Shown: in pieces, positions 16,090 to 24,898 of the stretch
Layout of the letters: the number at the start of each line of letters is the position of its first letter
Numbering within the stretch: the first letter of the stretch is position 1
Source: Bacteroidetes bacterium CG12_big_fil_rev_8_21_14_0_65_60_17
Lineage (GTDB): Bacteria; Bacteroidota; Rhodothermia; Rhodothermales; UBA10348
Length of the DNA stretch: 32,052 nucleotides
Assembly: GCA_002787815.1 (NCBI GenBank)
Contig: PCUY01000074.1
Coordinates: 40,928-72,979, forward strand
Direction: 5' to 3'
The notes under the pieces: model-generated
Told to the model about the DNA's origin: nothing
Database searches by the model: none
Seen by the model: the letters and a program-made list of their open reading frames with translations, nothing else
Made by a program: the position numbers and the translations under genes

Positions 16090-16896
16090 TTATTTGATGT
16101 CGCTTTGGGGGCGTTTGAACACCGGCTCGAATTCGCTCAGCGGGAGAGGTTCCCTCGACGGCCGCCCATCGCGCCGCCGCAGTTCTATTTCGTAGGCCAC
16201 GCGGTCACTGCGATACCACCGCTGCTGGTGATATATCGGACGATCCCCTTCGGTGAACGACGTGCGCTCAATGAGCAACAGGGCACGGCCCCAGGGAACG
16301 TCAATGAACTGTGCAACGTCGTTCGGAGCATTGACCGACTCAATCCGGAAGCGACCGCGGCAGACACAGATGCCGTATTCTCTTTCCAGGATCGAGAAAA
16401 TGGTATCCGACTCCAGGTCGTGCGGCTCCAGCAGTGTAGCGTACGTCATGGGAAGCCACGTTCTGTCCATGGCAATCGGCTCTCCATCTCCGAGCCGCAG
16501 GCGATCCAGACGGAGGACGGTGGTCTGTGGGGTCAGCTTCAGGTGGGGGGCCACAACGGCAGGCACAGCTTCCGTGGCATGATGCAGCACGCGCGAGGAC
16601 GCTTCAAGACCCGCCAGTTGCATGTCCTGCGCAAAATCAGTGAGTCGGACCAGACCGTGACGCACCTGCCGGTCCTGGACAAAAGAGCCCACTCCCTGGC
16701 GCCTGTAAATGAGATGCTCCGATTCCAACGTCTGGAGGGCGCGGCGCACCGTGATGCGGCTCACCCCGAATCGGGTCCCGAGATCACTTTCGCTCGGCAG
16801 TTTTTCGTTTTCTGACAGGAGTCCGCGCTCAATCCGGTCCCGGAGCCAGTCGGAGACCTGTTCATGCCGTGGTTTTCCTGGATGTAGTTCAGACAT
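16090..16896 (-). CDS. GntR-family transcriptional regulator (HutC/UTRA type)
   Basis: 268 residues. The N-terminal winged helix (about 8-75) contains PSESDLGTRFGVSRITVRRA and YRRQGVGSFV, typical GntR. The C-terminal UTRA ligand domain (about 85-250) includes TTVLRLDRLRLGDGEPIAMD and RFRIESVNAPNDVAQFIDV, ending in YRSDRVAYEIELRR; this places it in the HutC/NagR/TreR group, which usually senses sugars or small metabolites. Placed directly upstream of pgi, it probably senses a hexose-phosphate or related compound (inference). The palindrome TGTTATAACA nine bases before its start suggests autorepression. Confidence 0.9.
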   Translation of the reverse strand: MSELHPGKPRHEQVSDWLRDRIERGLLSENEKLPSESDLGTRFGVSRITVRRALQTLESEHLIYRRQGVGSFVQDRQVRHGLVRLTDFAQDMQLAGLEASSRVLHHATEAVPAVVAPHLKLTPQTTVLRLDRLRLGDGEPIAMDRTWLPMTYATLLEPHDLESDTIFSILEREYGICVCRGRFRIESVNAPNDVAQFIDVPWGRALLLIERTSFTEGDRPIYHQQRWYRSDRVAYEIELRRRDGRPSREPLPLSEFEPVFKRPQSDIK

Positions 16897-16904
16897 GCTG
16901 GGCC

Positions 16905-16914
16905 TGTTATAACA
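16905..16914 (-). promoter_or_regulatory. Palindromic operator/-10 candidate before the GntR gene
   Basis: TGTTATAACA is a perfect 10-bp palindrome that contains a -10-like TATAAC on the minus strand. If used as the -10, transcription would start about three bases before the ATG at 16896, giving an almost leaderless mRNA. A repressor bound here would block its own promoter. Confidence 0.4.
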
Positions 16915-16954
16915 CGTACTGGAACACGCCGGGTCCCGTCAATGATCCGTCGTG

Positions 16955-18106
16955 TCAACACGCTGGTAAGCGGACGCTGACCGTCGTTCCATCGCGGCGC
17001 GTGGAAGTGACCGAAATATCGCCGCCGTGGGCACGCGTGACCACGGCGGCGTAGGTCGTGCCGAGACCTGTACCCCCCCGATCCATCTTCGTGGAATTGA
17101 ATTTGTCGAAGAACCGCTCCAGGCGATCGGCTGGAATTTCAGGCCCGCCGTTGTGGACACTCACGAGCACGTCTTCGTCCTCGCGAGCGATAGTAACGCG
17201 CACCCGCAGATCGGACGCGTCCAGATGCTCGGCAATATGCTCCAGCGCGTTCTTGATCAGGTTCGTGAAGACGCCAGGCAGGAAGTCGCGGTCGGCCTCC
17301 ACGACAAAGGGACCGTCTGAGGCGACGTCGAAAACAAGCTGGCCCGGACCCGACTTCTGGATACCCGTGTCCAACAGATCCCTGATCAGCTCCAGAAGAT
17401 CCGTCCGGCGCAGATTCAGGGAGACATCTTCCTGCTCGAATGACTGTAGCCGTTTCATGGCGACAAGCAGGTTTTCGACCATGCGGGTACCATCACGGAT
17501 GTGAGCCAGCCAGGTCATTTGGCGTTCGCTGAGGCAGTCTCCCGCGCTGTCTGTCAGCAATTCCGCATACCCGGATATGGGTCCGAGCGCATTGTTGACC
17601 TCGTGGCGCAGGAAGGCTTCCTGTTCCCGATGGAGCCGCTTGATCAGTGCGAGTGCATCCTGGAGCTCGAGAATCCGGTCCTCGCGCTCGGCCCGCAGCC
17701 GTGCCAGCGTCAAATGGGTGTCGACCCGCTGGAGGAGTTCTTCCGTCTGGAACGGTTTGGTCACATAGTCCACGGCCCCCAGTTCAAACCCTTTGAGCAC
17801 GTCTTCCGTTTCTGTTTTCGCGGTCAGGAAAATCACCGGAATGTCGGACGTATCCGGGTCGAGTTTGAGCGCCCGACAGGCGGCGAACCCGTCCATGACG
17901 GGCATGATCACGTCGAGCAATATCAGGTCCGGCCGTGCTCTTGCGACGGCTTCGAGCGCTTTCTCGCCGTCAACGGCAACGCTGACGTCGTGACCCGCCT
18001 GCCGAAGGACACTTCCAAGCACCTGCAGGTTTTTCGGGGTGTCGTCGACAATCAAAACGTGTCCTGACGGGGTGCGCATCTGTGACCTGGTAAAGCGTGG
18101 ATTCAT
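16955..18106 (-). CDS. Receiver-first histidine kinase (REC-HisKA-HATPase)
   Basis: 383 residues, no membrane segment. An N-terminal receiver domain has the acidic pair Asp21-Asp22, phospho-acceptor Asp65 in LLDVIMP, and Lys117 in VTKPF. A coiled linker (about 122-162) leads to the kinase: H-box FLRHEVNNALGPISGYAE with His168, N-box NLIKNALEHI, and ATP lid motifs VHNGGPEIP and GGTGLGTTYAAVV. The receiver probably controls the attached kinase, the reverse of a usual hybrid kinase. Its ATG (18106) overlaps the stop of the upstream propeller kinase (ATGA), so the two are made together and are likely partners. Its output target is not visible. Confidence 0.93.
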   Translation of the reverse strand: MNPRFTRSQMRTPSGHVLIVDDTPKNLQVLGSVLRQAGHDVSVAVDGEKALEAVARARPDLILLDVIMPVMDGFAACRALKLDPDTSDIPVIFLTAKTETEDVLKGFELGAVDYVTKPFQTEELLQRVDTHLTLARLRAEREDRILELQDALALIKRLHREQEAFLRHEVNNALGPISGYAELLTDSAGDCLSERQMTWLAHIRDGTRMVENLLVAMKRLQSFEQEDVSLNLRRTDLLELIRDLLDTGIQKSGPGQLVFDVASDGPFVVEADRDFLPGVFTNLIKNALEHIAEHLDASDLRVRVTIAREDEDVLVSVHNGGPEIPADRLERFFDKFNSTKMDRGGTGLGTTYAAVVTRAHGGDISVTSTRRDGTTVSVRLPAC

Positions 18107-21100
18107 GACGCGTCCGTGGACGGATGGATGAGGGGGCCTACGGCCTCGACCGCGCGCGCCATCTGGTCAGGGTCGAACGATGCCGCGGCCCGGAAAAGGA
18201 TGTCCGCTATGCGCTCAAGTTCGGAATGCGCATACCGCCGGGCCAGATCCTGGACAGAATATGCAAGAGATTCGATATCTCCGACGACCTGTCTGTCACG
18301 GGCCACCTGCCAGGCAGGCGAGAGTGCGGAAAGTTCTTTCTGCAGCGTGTCGTCGGCTATCGTGACCCTGTACGGGTCTGGTCCATCGACCAGGGTGTCC
18401 TTTTTCTGTAGATGCGGGGCTTCTGCCTGCGTAACGTCCTGTGCAAGGAATCGGGACAGCGTGCGGATCAGGTCGTCGCGGCCGATGGGTTTGGGTAGAT
18501 AGGCGTCGGCCAGGCGGCGCAGCTCGGCCACCTCTTCGCTCATCACAGCGGCACTGATTACAACGATGGGCAGTTCGGCCACCGCACGCGCGGAGCGGAT
18601 GCGCCGGGCCGTCTCGAGCCCGTTCATGACCGGCATCTTGGCGTCGAGCAGCAGCAGGTCAACGGGGTGTTCGGCCAGTTTTTCAAGCACGCCCACCCCG
18701 TTGGCTACCTCGTCAACCTGTAGGCCCATGGGCTCCAGCATGGCCCTCATGAGTTCCCGGTTTCTGGCGTTGTCGTCGGCAACCAGAATGCGTGCCGGCA
18801 GGAACGGGCGCTCCTCATTCGCAGCAAAGTCGTCCTGCGCCGCCACGTCTCCCGAAACAGGGCCCACAGGCACATCCCGCAGCACGACCTGGAAGGTGGA
18901 GCCCTTTCCGGTCGCACTCCGAACGGAGATGTCTCCCCCCATCAATTCCACGAGACGTCTCGAAATGGCCAGTCCAAGTCCCGTTCCGCCATATTCGGCG
19001 GCGGTCTGCCCAGCGGCCTGGTCAAAGGCGCCGAAGACCGTGTCGAGCTGGTCGACAGCTATGCCGATTCCGGTGTCTTCGACTTCAAACCGAAGCGTCG
19101 CCGCATCACCGCTCACCGGCGCATTGAGCCGGGTGCGGAGCACGACATGTCCCCGCGACGTGAACTTGACGGCATTGCCCACCAGATTGAGCAGAACCTG
19201 CCGAAGTCGGTGGTCGTCCAGCGTAACCATGCGCGGCACATCCTCGTCAATTTCAGTTCGGAGCGCGATGCCCTTTTCCTCGGCCTTCTGTCGAAAGACA
19301 ACGCCTATATCGTGCACAATCTGGTGCAGATCCGCCAGGCGGGGTTCGATATCCAGTTTGCCCGCTTCCACCTTCGAAAGATCCAGAATGTCGTTGATGA
19401 GCGTCAGCAGACTGCGGGCCGAGGTCTGGATGTGATCGACCCACCGGCGCATGTCGGCCTCCGTGACGCGCCGGGCCAACAGGTCGGTGAAGCCGAGAAT
19501 GGCGTTCATGGGCGTCCGGATTTCATGGCTCATATTGGCCAGGAACCGGGACTTGGCCTGGTTGGCACGGTCGGCCTCCTCGGCGAAACGTTCGGCACGC
19601 TCACTACTCAACTCGAGCGCCTCGTTGGCCTTGGAGAGAAGACGTTTCTGCCGATCGACCTCGCGTCGCTGGATGTCCATCTCGGTGTTCTGGGCAGACA
19701 GCTGCCGGGCCTGCTCCTCGATCCTGTTTTTGGTCGTACGCAGCTCGTCAAGCTGGATCTGAAGTTGCATCCGTGTCTGCTGGATCTGGCGGTTGCGCCC
19801 GGTAAGCTCCTTGTTGCGCTCGGCAAGCTCCCGGCGCTGCGTCTCCAGCGCAGCAGTCTGTGCACCAAGACGTTCCTCAAGGCGACGGTTTGACGCTTCA
19901 AGGCGCGAAACATGAAAGCGGCCCAGAGCCCGGCCCGCCAGCAGAATGGTTGTGCCCAGGAACAGTACATAGAGCAGATATACCCACCATGTACGGTGCC
20001 ATGGAGGGCGGATGTCAAAGGACATGCTGCGCACGGAGCTGATACTGCCCATGGTGCCGCGCGCCCGGACTTCGAAGGTATACGTCCCCTCCATCAATCC
20101 GGCCCAGGAGGCGGCAGGATTGAGCGACCACTCGGACCATGTATCGTCGGCACCCAGTAGCCGGGTCTGGTAGCGGATCGATCCGATCTGATCGAAGTCC
20201 GGGACAGCAAAAGCAATGGCAAACCCGTTTTCCTCGTACGGTAACGTGAAGGTGGGCATGTCGTTGGCGTCGGGCGCCAGGCCACCGAACAGGAGTCTAC
20301 CGCGGGTCCGCACCTGGCGGATGAGGGGTGCCGGTGTCTGTCGCCGCGGCCGTACGCGCGTTTCATTGAAGAGAAACAGGCCCCTGTCGGTGGCTATCCA
20401 GCAGGCCGACGGAGACGTGCACAGGAAATCGGTCAGGCGCGTGGATGACAGGCGCTGAAGGTCTTCATATCGGACAAGGACACCCTCGGTATCGTCGTCC
20501 GTGCGGATACGCCCCGAAAGCGAGGGCGAAAACATCCAAGTGCGGTCAAGCCCGTCCTCTCCTACCCAGGATATCCGGTCGGGAGGACCGTCCACAAGGC
20601 GGATGAGGGAGGCGTCGTTCACGAAGCGGTTGCTGTCGGGGTCGTACCGCTGCAGACCCGCCCGTCCGAGGAAACGAACCTGCCCGCCGAGCACGACAGG
20701 GCGCGTAATTCCCGCTCCGAGCCCGCTCCGTTCGTCAAACCGCACCGCGCGGGCGAATGTGCTGTCAAAACGTGTCATGACAAGACCGGATGGAGACAAG
20801 CCCGCCCATATTGTGCCATCCCGGGCAGCGGCCAGGTAGGAGACGAACCCGAGATCTTCTTCGGCATGCAGCGGTGCCGTCAGGGCGCCACTGAGCGGAT
20901 CGAAGCGCAACAATGTCAATCCCCGGGTGTGCCCGACGACCCAGGTCTCAGTTGTTGTCGTGTCGGAGGCGGCGCGATAGGGCAGGATGGTCTGAGGTAC
21001 ACCCGGGATGGCCACGTGCAGCATGTCCGGAGTGTCCTCGCGCCATAGGTGAACACCGTCCCCTGCAGCAATGAAGAGACCCTGCGTGGTGGAGAGGATG

Positions 21101-22281
21101 TCAAACACCGGCACGGTGATGTCGGCGACGGCATCAAACCGGGCAGGAGACAGCGCGGCTCGTGCATTCGGCACCGGAGTTTCCGGTAGTCCGGCGACAA
21201 ACAGACCGCGCTCGGTTCCGGCCCATAGCCGTCCCGCGTGCGATTCGACCGCCCTGACGGCGCCTGCCGGGCGCGCGTTTTCGGGTAGTTCCGAGAGGGC
21301 ATTGCCAAACTCGACAAGCGCCAGGCCATCGCTCGTCGAGAGCCAGAGTCGGCCGGCGCTGTCGAGTGTCAGCGATCTGATTTCGCCGAACGGAAGGCCG
21401 GCCGTATGGTCGAGTCGCGACACCGACGAAGTTTTCTGATCCACGACGAGCAGCCCGCTCGACCGGGTCCCAAGCGCGAGCCGGCCATCGGGCAGGCGGA
21501 CTCCGGAAAGAAGCCGGTAGGGACGCAGCCGATCGGCCAGAAACGTATCCCAGGGGGAGATGCGGCCGTTCAGGAAGTGCATGAATGCACCTGAGGCGGA
21601 GACGAGAAGCTGCGTCGTATCGGATGTGGCGACGGTGAGCGTCAACGCGTCGCGGGCAAACATCCTGGCATCTCCTTCGGCAAGGGTGAACTGGCCGTTG
21701 TCATAGCGACTCAGGCCGCGCCCCCACTGGGATACCCAGAGCGCTCCATCTACCGTGAAAGCGTGCTGTACGGGTGCGTCCGTGGTGGTCGTGAGCAGTG
21801 TATCGGACCGGGCATCGAACAGGCGATTGGCGGTAATGAAATAAATGCCACGTGCGTGCGGCAGGGCGGCCAGGACGTCGTCGAAACGGCCACGACCCTC
21901 ACTGGCCGCATCCAGAAACGACGTGAACACCGGCCGGTAAACGGAGTCGGGTACCAGACGTCCAAGCTCGGCCGTTGCCCCGACGTAGAGCATCTGGTCA
22001 TGGACGGCAAGTCGCTGCGGTGTGCGGCGCCCCGGCAGGGGGAGCAGCCGCCACGACAGGCCATCGTACTCGAGGAGTCCTTCTTCATTGGCGGCATAGA
22101 CGAGGCCCTCGTCCAGCACGGCGATATCATGATTTCCGGGGTGATGACCGTATTCGGCCGGCGAAAAGTGCCGTACATGCGGAAATTCCGGTACCTGGGC
22201 GGCAACGGTGGTGCTCGGACCCAGTGCGGCCACTATTATGAGGAGCCGGTGGAGGTGTCGGGTGGGAAGAAGTCGGGTCAT
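18103..22281 (-). CDS. Beta-propeller hybrid sensor histidine kinase
   Basis: 1392 residues. A signal peptide (about 1-28) precedes a large periplasmic sensor of degenerate two-component propeller repeats (about 40-680; for example EIRSLTLDSAGRLWLSTSDG). A Y_Y_Y domain follows (about 690-755, IRYQTRLLGADDTWSEW) and one membrane helix (about 764-786). A long coiled coil (about 790-910) leads to HisKA with His919 in SHEIRTPMN, then HATPase (GNAVKF, DTGIGI, GGTGLGLA). A receiver has Asp1213 in LLLLDAKMP. The last 100 residues are helical and not a recognisable HPt. ATG 22281 is chosen because it opens the signal peptide. Unlike HTCS regulators it has no C-terminal DNA-binding domain, so output must go through other proteins. 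Confidence 0.94.
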   Translation of the reverse strand: MTRLLPTRHLHRLLIIVAALGPSTTVAAQVPEFPHVRHFSPAEYGHHPGNHDIAVLDEGLVYAANEEGLLEYDGLSWRLLPLPGRRTPQRLAVHDQMLYVGATAELGRLVPDSVYRPVFTSFLDAASEGRGRFDDVLAALPHARGIYFITANRLFDARSDTLLTTTTDAPVQHAFTVDGALWVSQWGRGLSRYDNGQFTLAEGDARMFARDALTLTVATSDTTQLLVSASGAFMHFLNGRISPWDTFLADRLRPYRLLSGVRLPDGRLALGTRSSGLLVVDQKTSSVSRLDHTAGLPFGEIRSLTLDSAGRLWLSTSDGLALVEFGNALSELPENARPAGAVRAVESHAGRLWAGTERGLFVAGLPETPVPNARAALSPARFDAVADITVPVFDILSTTQGLFIAAGDGVHLWREDTPDMLHVAIPGVPQTILPYRAASDTTTTETWVVGHTRGLTLLRFDPLSGALTAPLHAEEDLGFVSYLAAARDGTIWAGLSPSGLVMTRFDSTFARAVRFDERSGLGAGITRPVVLGGQVRFLGRAGLQRYDPDSNRFVNDASLIRLVDGPPDRISWVGEDGLDRTWMFSPSLSGRIRTDDDTEGVLVRYEDLQRLSSTRLTDFLCTSPSACWIATDRGLFLFNETRVRPRRQTPAPLIRQVRTRGRLLFGGLAPDANDMPTFTLPYEENGFAIAFAVPDFDQIGSIRYQTRLLGADDTWSEWSLNPAASWAGLMEGTYTFEVRARGTMGSISSVRSMSFDIRPPWHRTWWVYLLYVLFLGTTILLAGRALGRFHVSRLEASNRRLEERLGAQTAALETQRRELAERNKELTGRNRQIQQTRMQLQIQLDELRTTKNRIEEQARQLSAQNTEMDIQRREVDRQKRLLSKANEALELSSERAERFAEEADRANQAKSRFLANMSHEIRTPMNAILGFTDLLARRVTEADMRRWVDHIQTSARSLLTLINDILDLSKVEAGKLDIEPRLADLHQIVHDIGVVFRQKAEEKGIALRTEIDEDVPRMVTLDDHRLRQVLLNLVGNAVKFTSRGHVVLRTRLNAPVSGDAATLRFEVEDTGIGIAVDQLDTVFGAFDQAAGQTAAEYGGTGLGLAISRRLVELMGGDISVRSATGKGSTFQVVLRDVPVGPVSGDVAAQDDFAANEERPFLPARILVADDNARNRELMRAMLEPMGLQVDEVANGVGVLEKLAEHPVDLLLLDAKMPVMNGLETARRIRSARAVAELPIVVISAAVMSEEVAELRRLADAYLPKPIGRDDLIRTLSRFLAQDVTQAEAPHLQKKDTLVDGPDPYRVTIADDTLQKELSALSPAWQVARDRQVVGDIESLAYSVQDLARRYAHSELERIADILFRAAASFDPDQMARAVEAVGPLIHPSTDAS

Positions 22282-22374
22282 ACCGCCGCATGGAAAACGG
22301 AAAGGTACACGCCGGAGCACAGTATATTGCTCCCCGATACCCGCTGGTACGGAAACCTGTCCCTCGTTTGCGCT

Positions 22375-23745
22375 ATGCCGCGTCTCCTTATTGTCGATGA
22401 CGAGCCTTCCATCCGCCGCACGCTGAAGGAATTGATGACCATGCAGAAGTATGACGTGGTCGAAGCCGAAAATGGTGCCGAGGGCCTCCGGAAAATAGAG
22501 GCCGAGTCGTTCGATCTTGTCCTCTCGGACATGATGATGCCGGAAATGAACGGCATGGAGCTTCTCAAGGCGGCCAAATCCCGGTGGCCGGACCTCCCGT
22601 TCGTGATGCTCACGGCCAATGCCACGATTGAGCTGGCCGTCGAGGCCATCAAGGAGGGTGCCTACGATTTCGTGCCCAAGCCGCCCAACCTGCAGCGCTT
22701 TCTGGTTACGGTCCGCAATGCACTCGATGCCGAGAAGTTGCAGCGGGAGCATACGCGCATGAAAGCACGCCTCGAGAAAATTGACACCTCCATTCCACCG
22801 CTTCTCGGAGAAAGTCCCGCCATGAAGCGGATCAAGAAACTGCTGCACAAAGCCGCGCCATCAGAAGCCCGTGTACTCGTCACCGGCGAGGCCGGCAGCG
22901 GAAAGGAACTGATTGCCCAGTGGATTCACCATCTGTCCGTGCGCAGCTCGGGTCCCTTCGTGGCACTGAACTGTGCCGCCATTCCGGCTGAACTCATTGA
23001 AAGTGAGTTGTTCGGGCACGAAAAAGGCGCTTTCACGGGTGCACACAAACAGCATATCGGATCGTTCGAGCAGGCCGACGGCGGGACGCTGTTCCTCGAT
23101 GAAGTGGGCGACATGTCACCGGGCGCCCAGGCCAAAGTGCTCCGCGTGTTGCAGGAGAGTCAGGTCAGGCGCGTGGGAGGCGACAAGGCCATTTCGATTG
23201 ATGTGCGTGTCGTGGCGGCCACCAACAAGAACCTGGAGGAAGCGATTGAAACCGGGGAGTTCCGGGACGACCTCTTTCATCGCTTGGCGGTCATCCGCGT
23301 GGAGTCGCCGCCCCTGCGCGAGCGCCTGGAGGACATAGACCTACTGGCTACACATTTCTGCGAGCAGCTCAGCGTTCGCAACGGCATGCCTGGCAAATAC
23401 TTTTCTGACGAGGCGCTGCATCAGCTGCGTACCTTTCCCTGGCGCGGAAACGTGCGCGAGCTGCATAACGCCGTGGAACGCCTTATAGTCCTCAGTGACA
23501 ACGACGAAATCAGCGTCGACGATGTGGATCTCTTTGCCAACCCGGGAAAGGCCCCCCAGGACTCGATTGCCTACCTGGCAGAGCAGCACCCGAGGATTGC
23601 CGACTTCCGGGATGCGGCCGAAGCGGCATTCCTTCGCCGCAAACTGGCAGCCGTGGACGGCAATATTTCCCGCCTCTCCGAGGAAATAGATCTTCAGCGC
23701 TCGAACATCTATGCCAAGCTGAAGAAGTTCGGAATTGAATATTAA
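22375..23745 (+). CDS. NtrC-type sigma-54-dependent response regulator
   Basis: 456 residues. A receiver (1-115) has Asp8-Asp9, acceptor Asp52 in LVLSDMMMP and Lys102. The AAA+ domain (about 143-375) has Walker A GEAGSGKE (171-178), the sigma-54 contact loop GAFTGA (218-223), Walker B TLFLDE (238-243) and the arginine-finger region FRDDLFHRLAVIRV. A Fis-type HTH ends the protein (DGNISRLSEEIDLQRSNIYA). When phosphorylated it should activate sigma-54 promoters. It diverges from the propeller kinase across 93 bp, so the two probably share a control region and a signalling path. ATG 22375 starts the receiver exactly; the open frame upstream overlaps the kinase gene. No sigma-54 promoter was found in the window by eye. 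Confidence 0.95.
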   Translation: MPRLLIVDDEPSIRRTLKELMTMQKYDVVEAENGAEGLRKIEAESFDLVLSDMMMPEMNGMELLKAAKSRWPDLPFVMLTANATIELAVEAIKEGAYDFVPKPPNLQRFLVTVRNALDAEKLQREHTRMKARLEKIDTSIPPLLGESPAMKRIKKLLHKAAPSEARVLVTGEAGSGKELIAQWIHHLSVRSSGPFVALNCAAIPAELIESELFGHEKGAFTGAHKQHIGSFEQADGGTLFLDEVGDMSPGAQAKVLRVLQESQVRRVGGDKAISIDVRVVAATNKNLEEAIETGEFRDDLFHRLAVIRVESPPLRERLEDIDLLATHFCEQLSVRNGMPGKYFSDEALHQLRTFPWRGNVRELHNAVERLIVLSDNDEISVDDVDLFANPGKAPQDSIAYLAEQHPRIADFRDAAEAAFLRRKLAAVDGNISRLSEEIDLQRSNIYAKLKKFGIEY

Positions 23746-23809
23746 GGCTTGTTAACACTACACCAAAGAGCACCATGGCGCGGCGGCGCCACGGAGACCC
23801 CCGCCGGAG

Positions 23810-24898
23810 TCAGGCTCCCGGCAGCGTGATGATGAAACGCGTTCCGTGGGGCGATACCGATTCAGCGCGGATGGCTCCATCCATGGCATCCATGGCCAGG
23901 CGACAGAATGCGAGTCCGAGTCCCACACCCGCCCGAACATCCGATTCGGCCGACTCCACCTGGTAATACCTGTCGAAAATCCGCTCGTGCAGGTCATCGG
24001 CAATGCCTGGACCGTCGTCCTCGACGACCAGCTGTACGTGTCCATTCTCCGGGCGCGCAGAAAGAAGTATTCGCGTGGCGGGACGAGCATACTTGAGGGC
24101 GTTGGCCAACAGATTGGCCAGCACGCGTCCAAGCAGCAGTTCATCGGCCTGCACCACAATCCCCCCGTCCATCTCGATTTCGAGGGCCAGGTCACGGTCT
24201 TTCGCAAACGGCGCATATTCCGCTTTGATCTGTGCCAGAAACGAGCCCATGTCGATGCTGTTTGCATGTACGGGCATCGTGCCCGACTCCAGCTTCGAGA
24301 GGTCCAGCATGGACTCGATCATGGTACCCATGGCAGATGCCGCGCGCTCCAGATGACCGAGCCGGTCCGCATCACCTTCGCCCAGCATCCGCATCATCTG
24401 CAGGTTCATCTGGATGACCGAAAGCGGGTTGCCCAGATCGTGCACAATCATGTGCGTGAGTGCATCTCGCATCCGGATCAGATCCTGTTCGGCTTCCCGG
24501 AGCCTCTTCTTTTCGAGACTTCCCGACAGTCTCGCCTCCAGGATTTTCGGATTGAACGGCTTTGAGAGAAAGTCGGTCGCGCCAAGCTCCAGACATCGCG
24601 CAATACTGGGTACATCGTCGCGCCCCGATATCATGATCACAGGAATGATCTGCAGCATGTCGTCGCCACGCATGAACTCAAGAACGCCGTATCCGTCGAG
24701 TTCGGGCATGTCAATATCGAGAAGCACCGCATCGAAGGGCTCTTCCTGCAGACGTTCGACAGCCTCCTTTCCGTTGTGACATGACTCGGACGCATAACCG
24801 AGCGCGTGGAGGTATTCGCCGAGCAGGTCCCGGTTGAGCTTGCTGTCGTCAACAACGAGAATGTGGGCCGTTTCAGGGCGTGATTGTGGATCGGTCAC
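23810..24898 (-). CDS. Second receiver-first histidine kinase
   Basis: 362 residues, soluble. A receiver (about 11-128) has Asp17-Asp18, acceptor Asp61 in LLDIDMPELDG and Lys113 in LSKPF. A short helical linker leads to HisKA with His153 in MIVHDLGNPLSVIQMN, then HATPase with N-box LANLLANALKYA, G1 EDDGPGIADD and G2 GVGLGLAFCRLAMDA. It has the same domain order as the kinase at 16955-18106 but belongs to a different H-box subtype (HDLGNPL versus RHEVNNAL), so the two are not recent copies. GTG 24898 is chosen from where the receiver begins; the frame is open to 25114 with no homology. It converges with the NtrC gene, 64 bp between stops. Confidence 0.9.
   Translation of the reverse strand: MTDPQSRPETAHILVVDDSKLNRDLLGEYLHALGYASESCHNGKEAVERLQEEPFDAVLLDIDMPELDGYGVLEFMRGDDMLQIIPVIMISGRDDVPSIARCLELGATDFLSKPFNPKILEARLSGSLEKKRLREAEQDLIRMRDALTHMIVHDLGNPLSVIQMNLQMMRMLGEGDADRLGHLERAASAMGTMIESMLDLSKLESGTMPVHANSIDMGSFLAQIKAEYAPFAKDRDLALEIEMDGGIVVQADELLLGRVLANLLANALKYARPATRILLSARPENGHVQLVVEDDGPGIADDLHERIFDRYYQVESAESDVRAGVGLGLAFCRLAMDAMDGAIRAESVSPHGTRFIITLPGA

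Noticed and set aside
21763-22374. Extended N-terminus of the NtrC-type regulator
   Set aside because: The extension is antisense to the propeller kinase signal peptide and sensor; the receiver domain starts exactly at ATG 22375.
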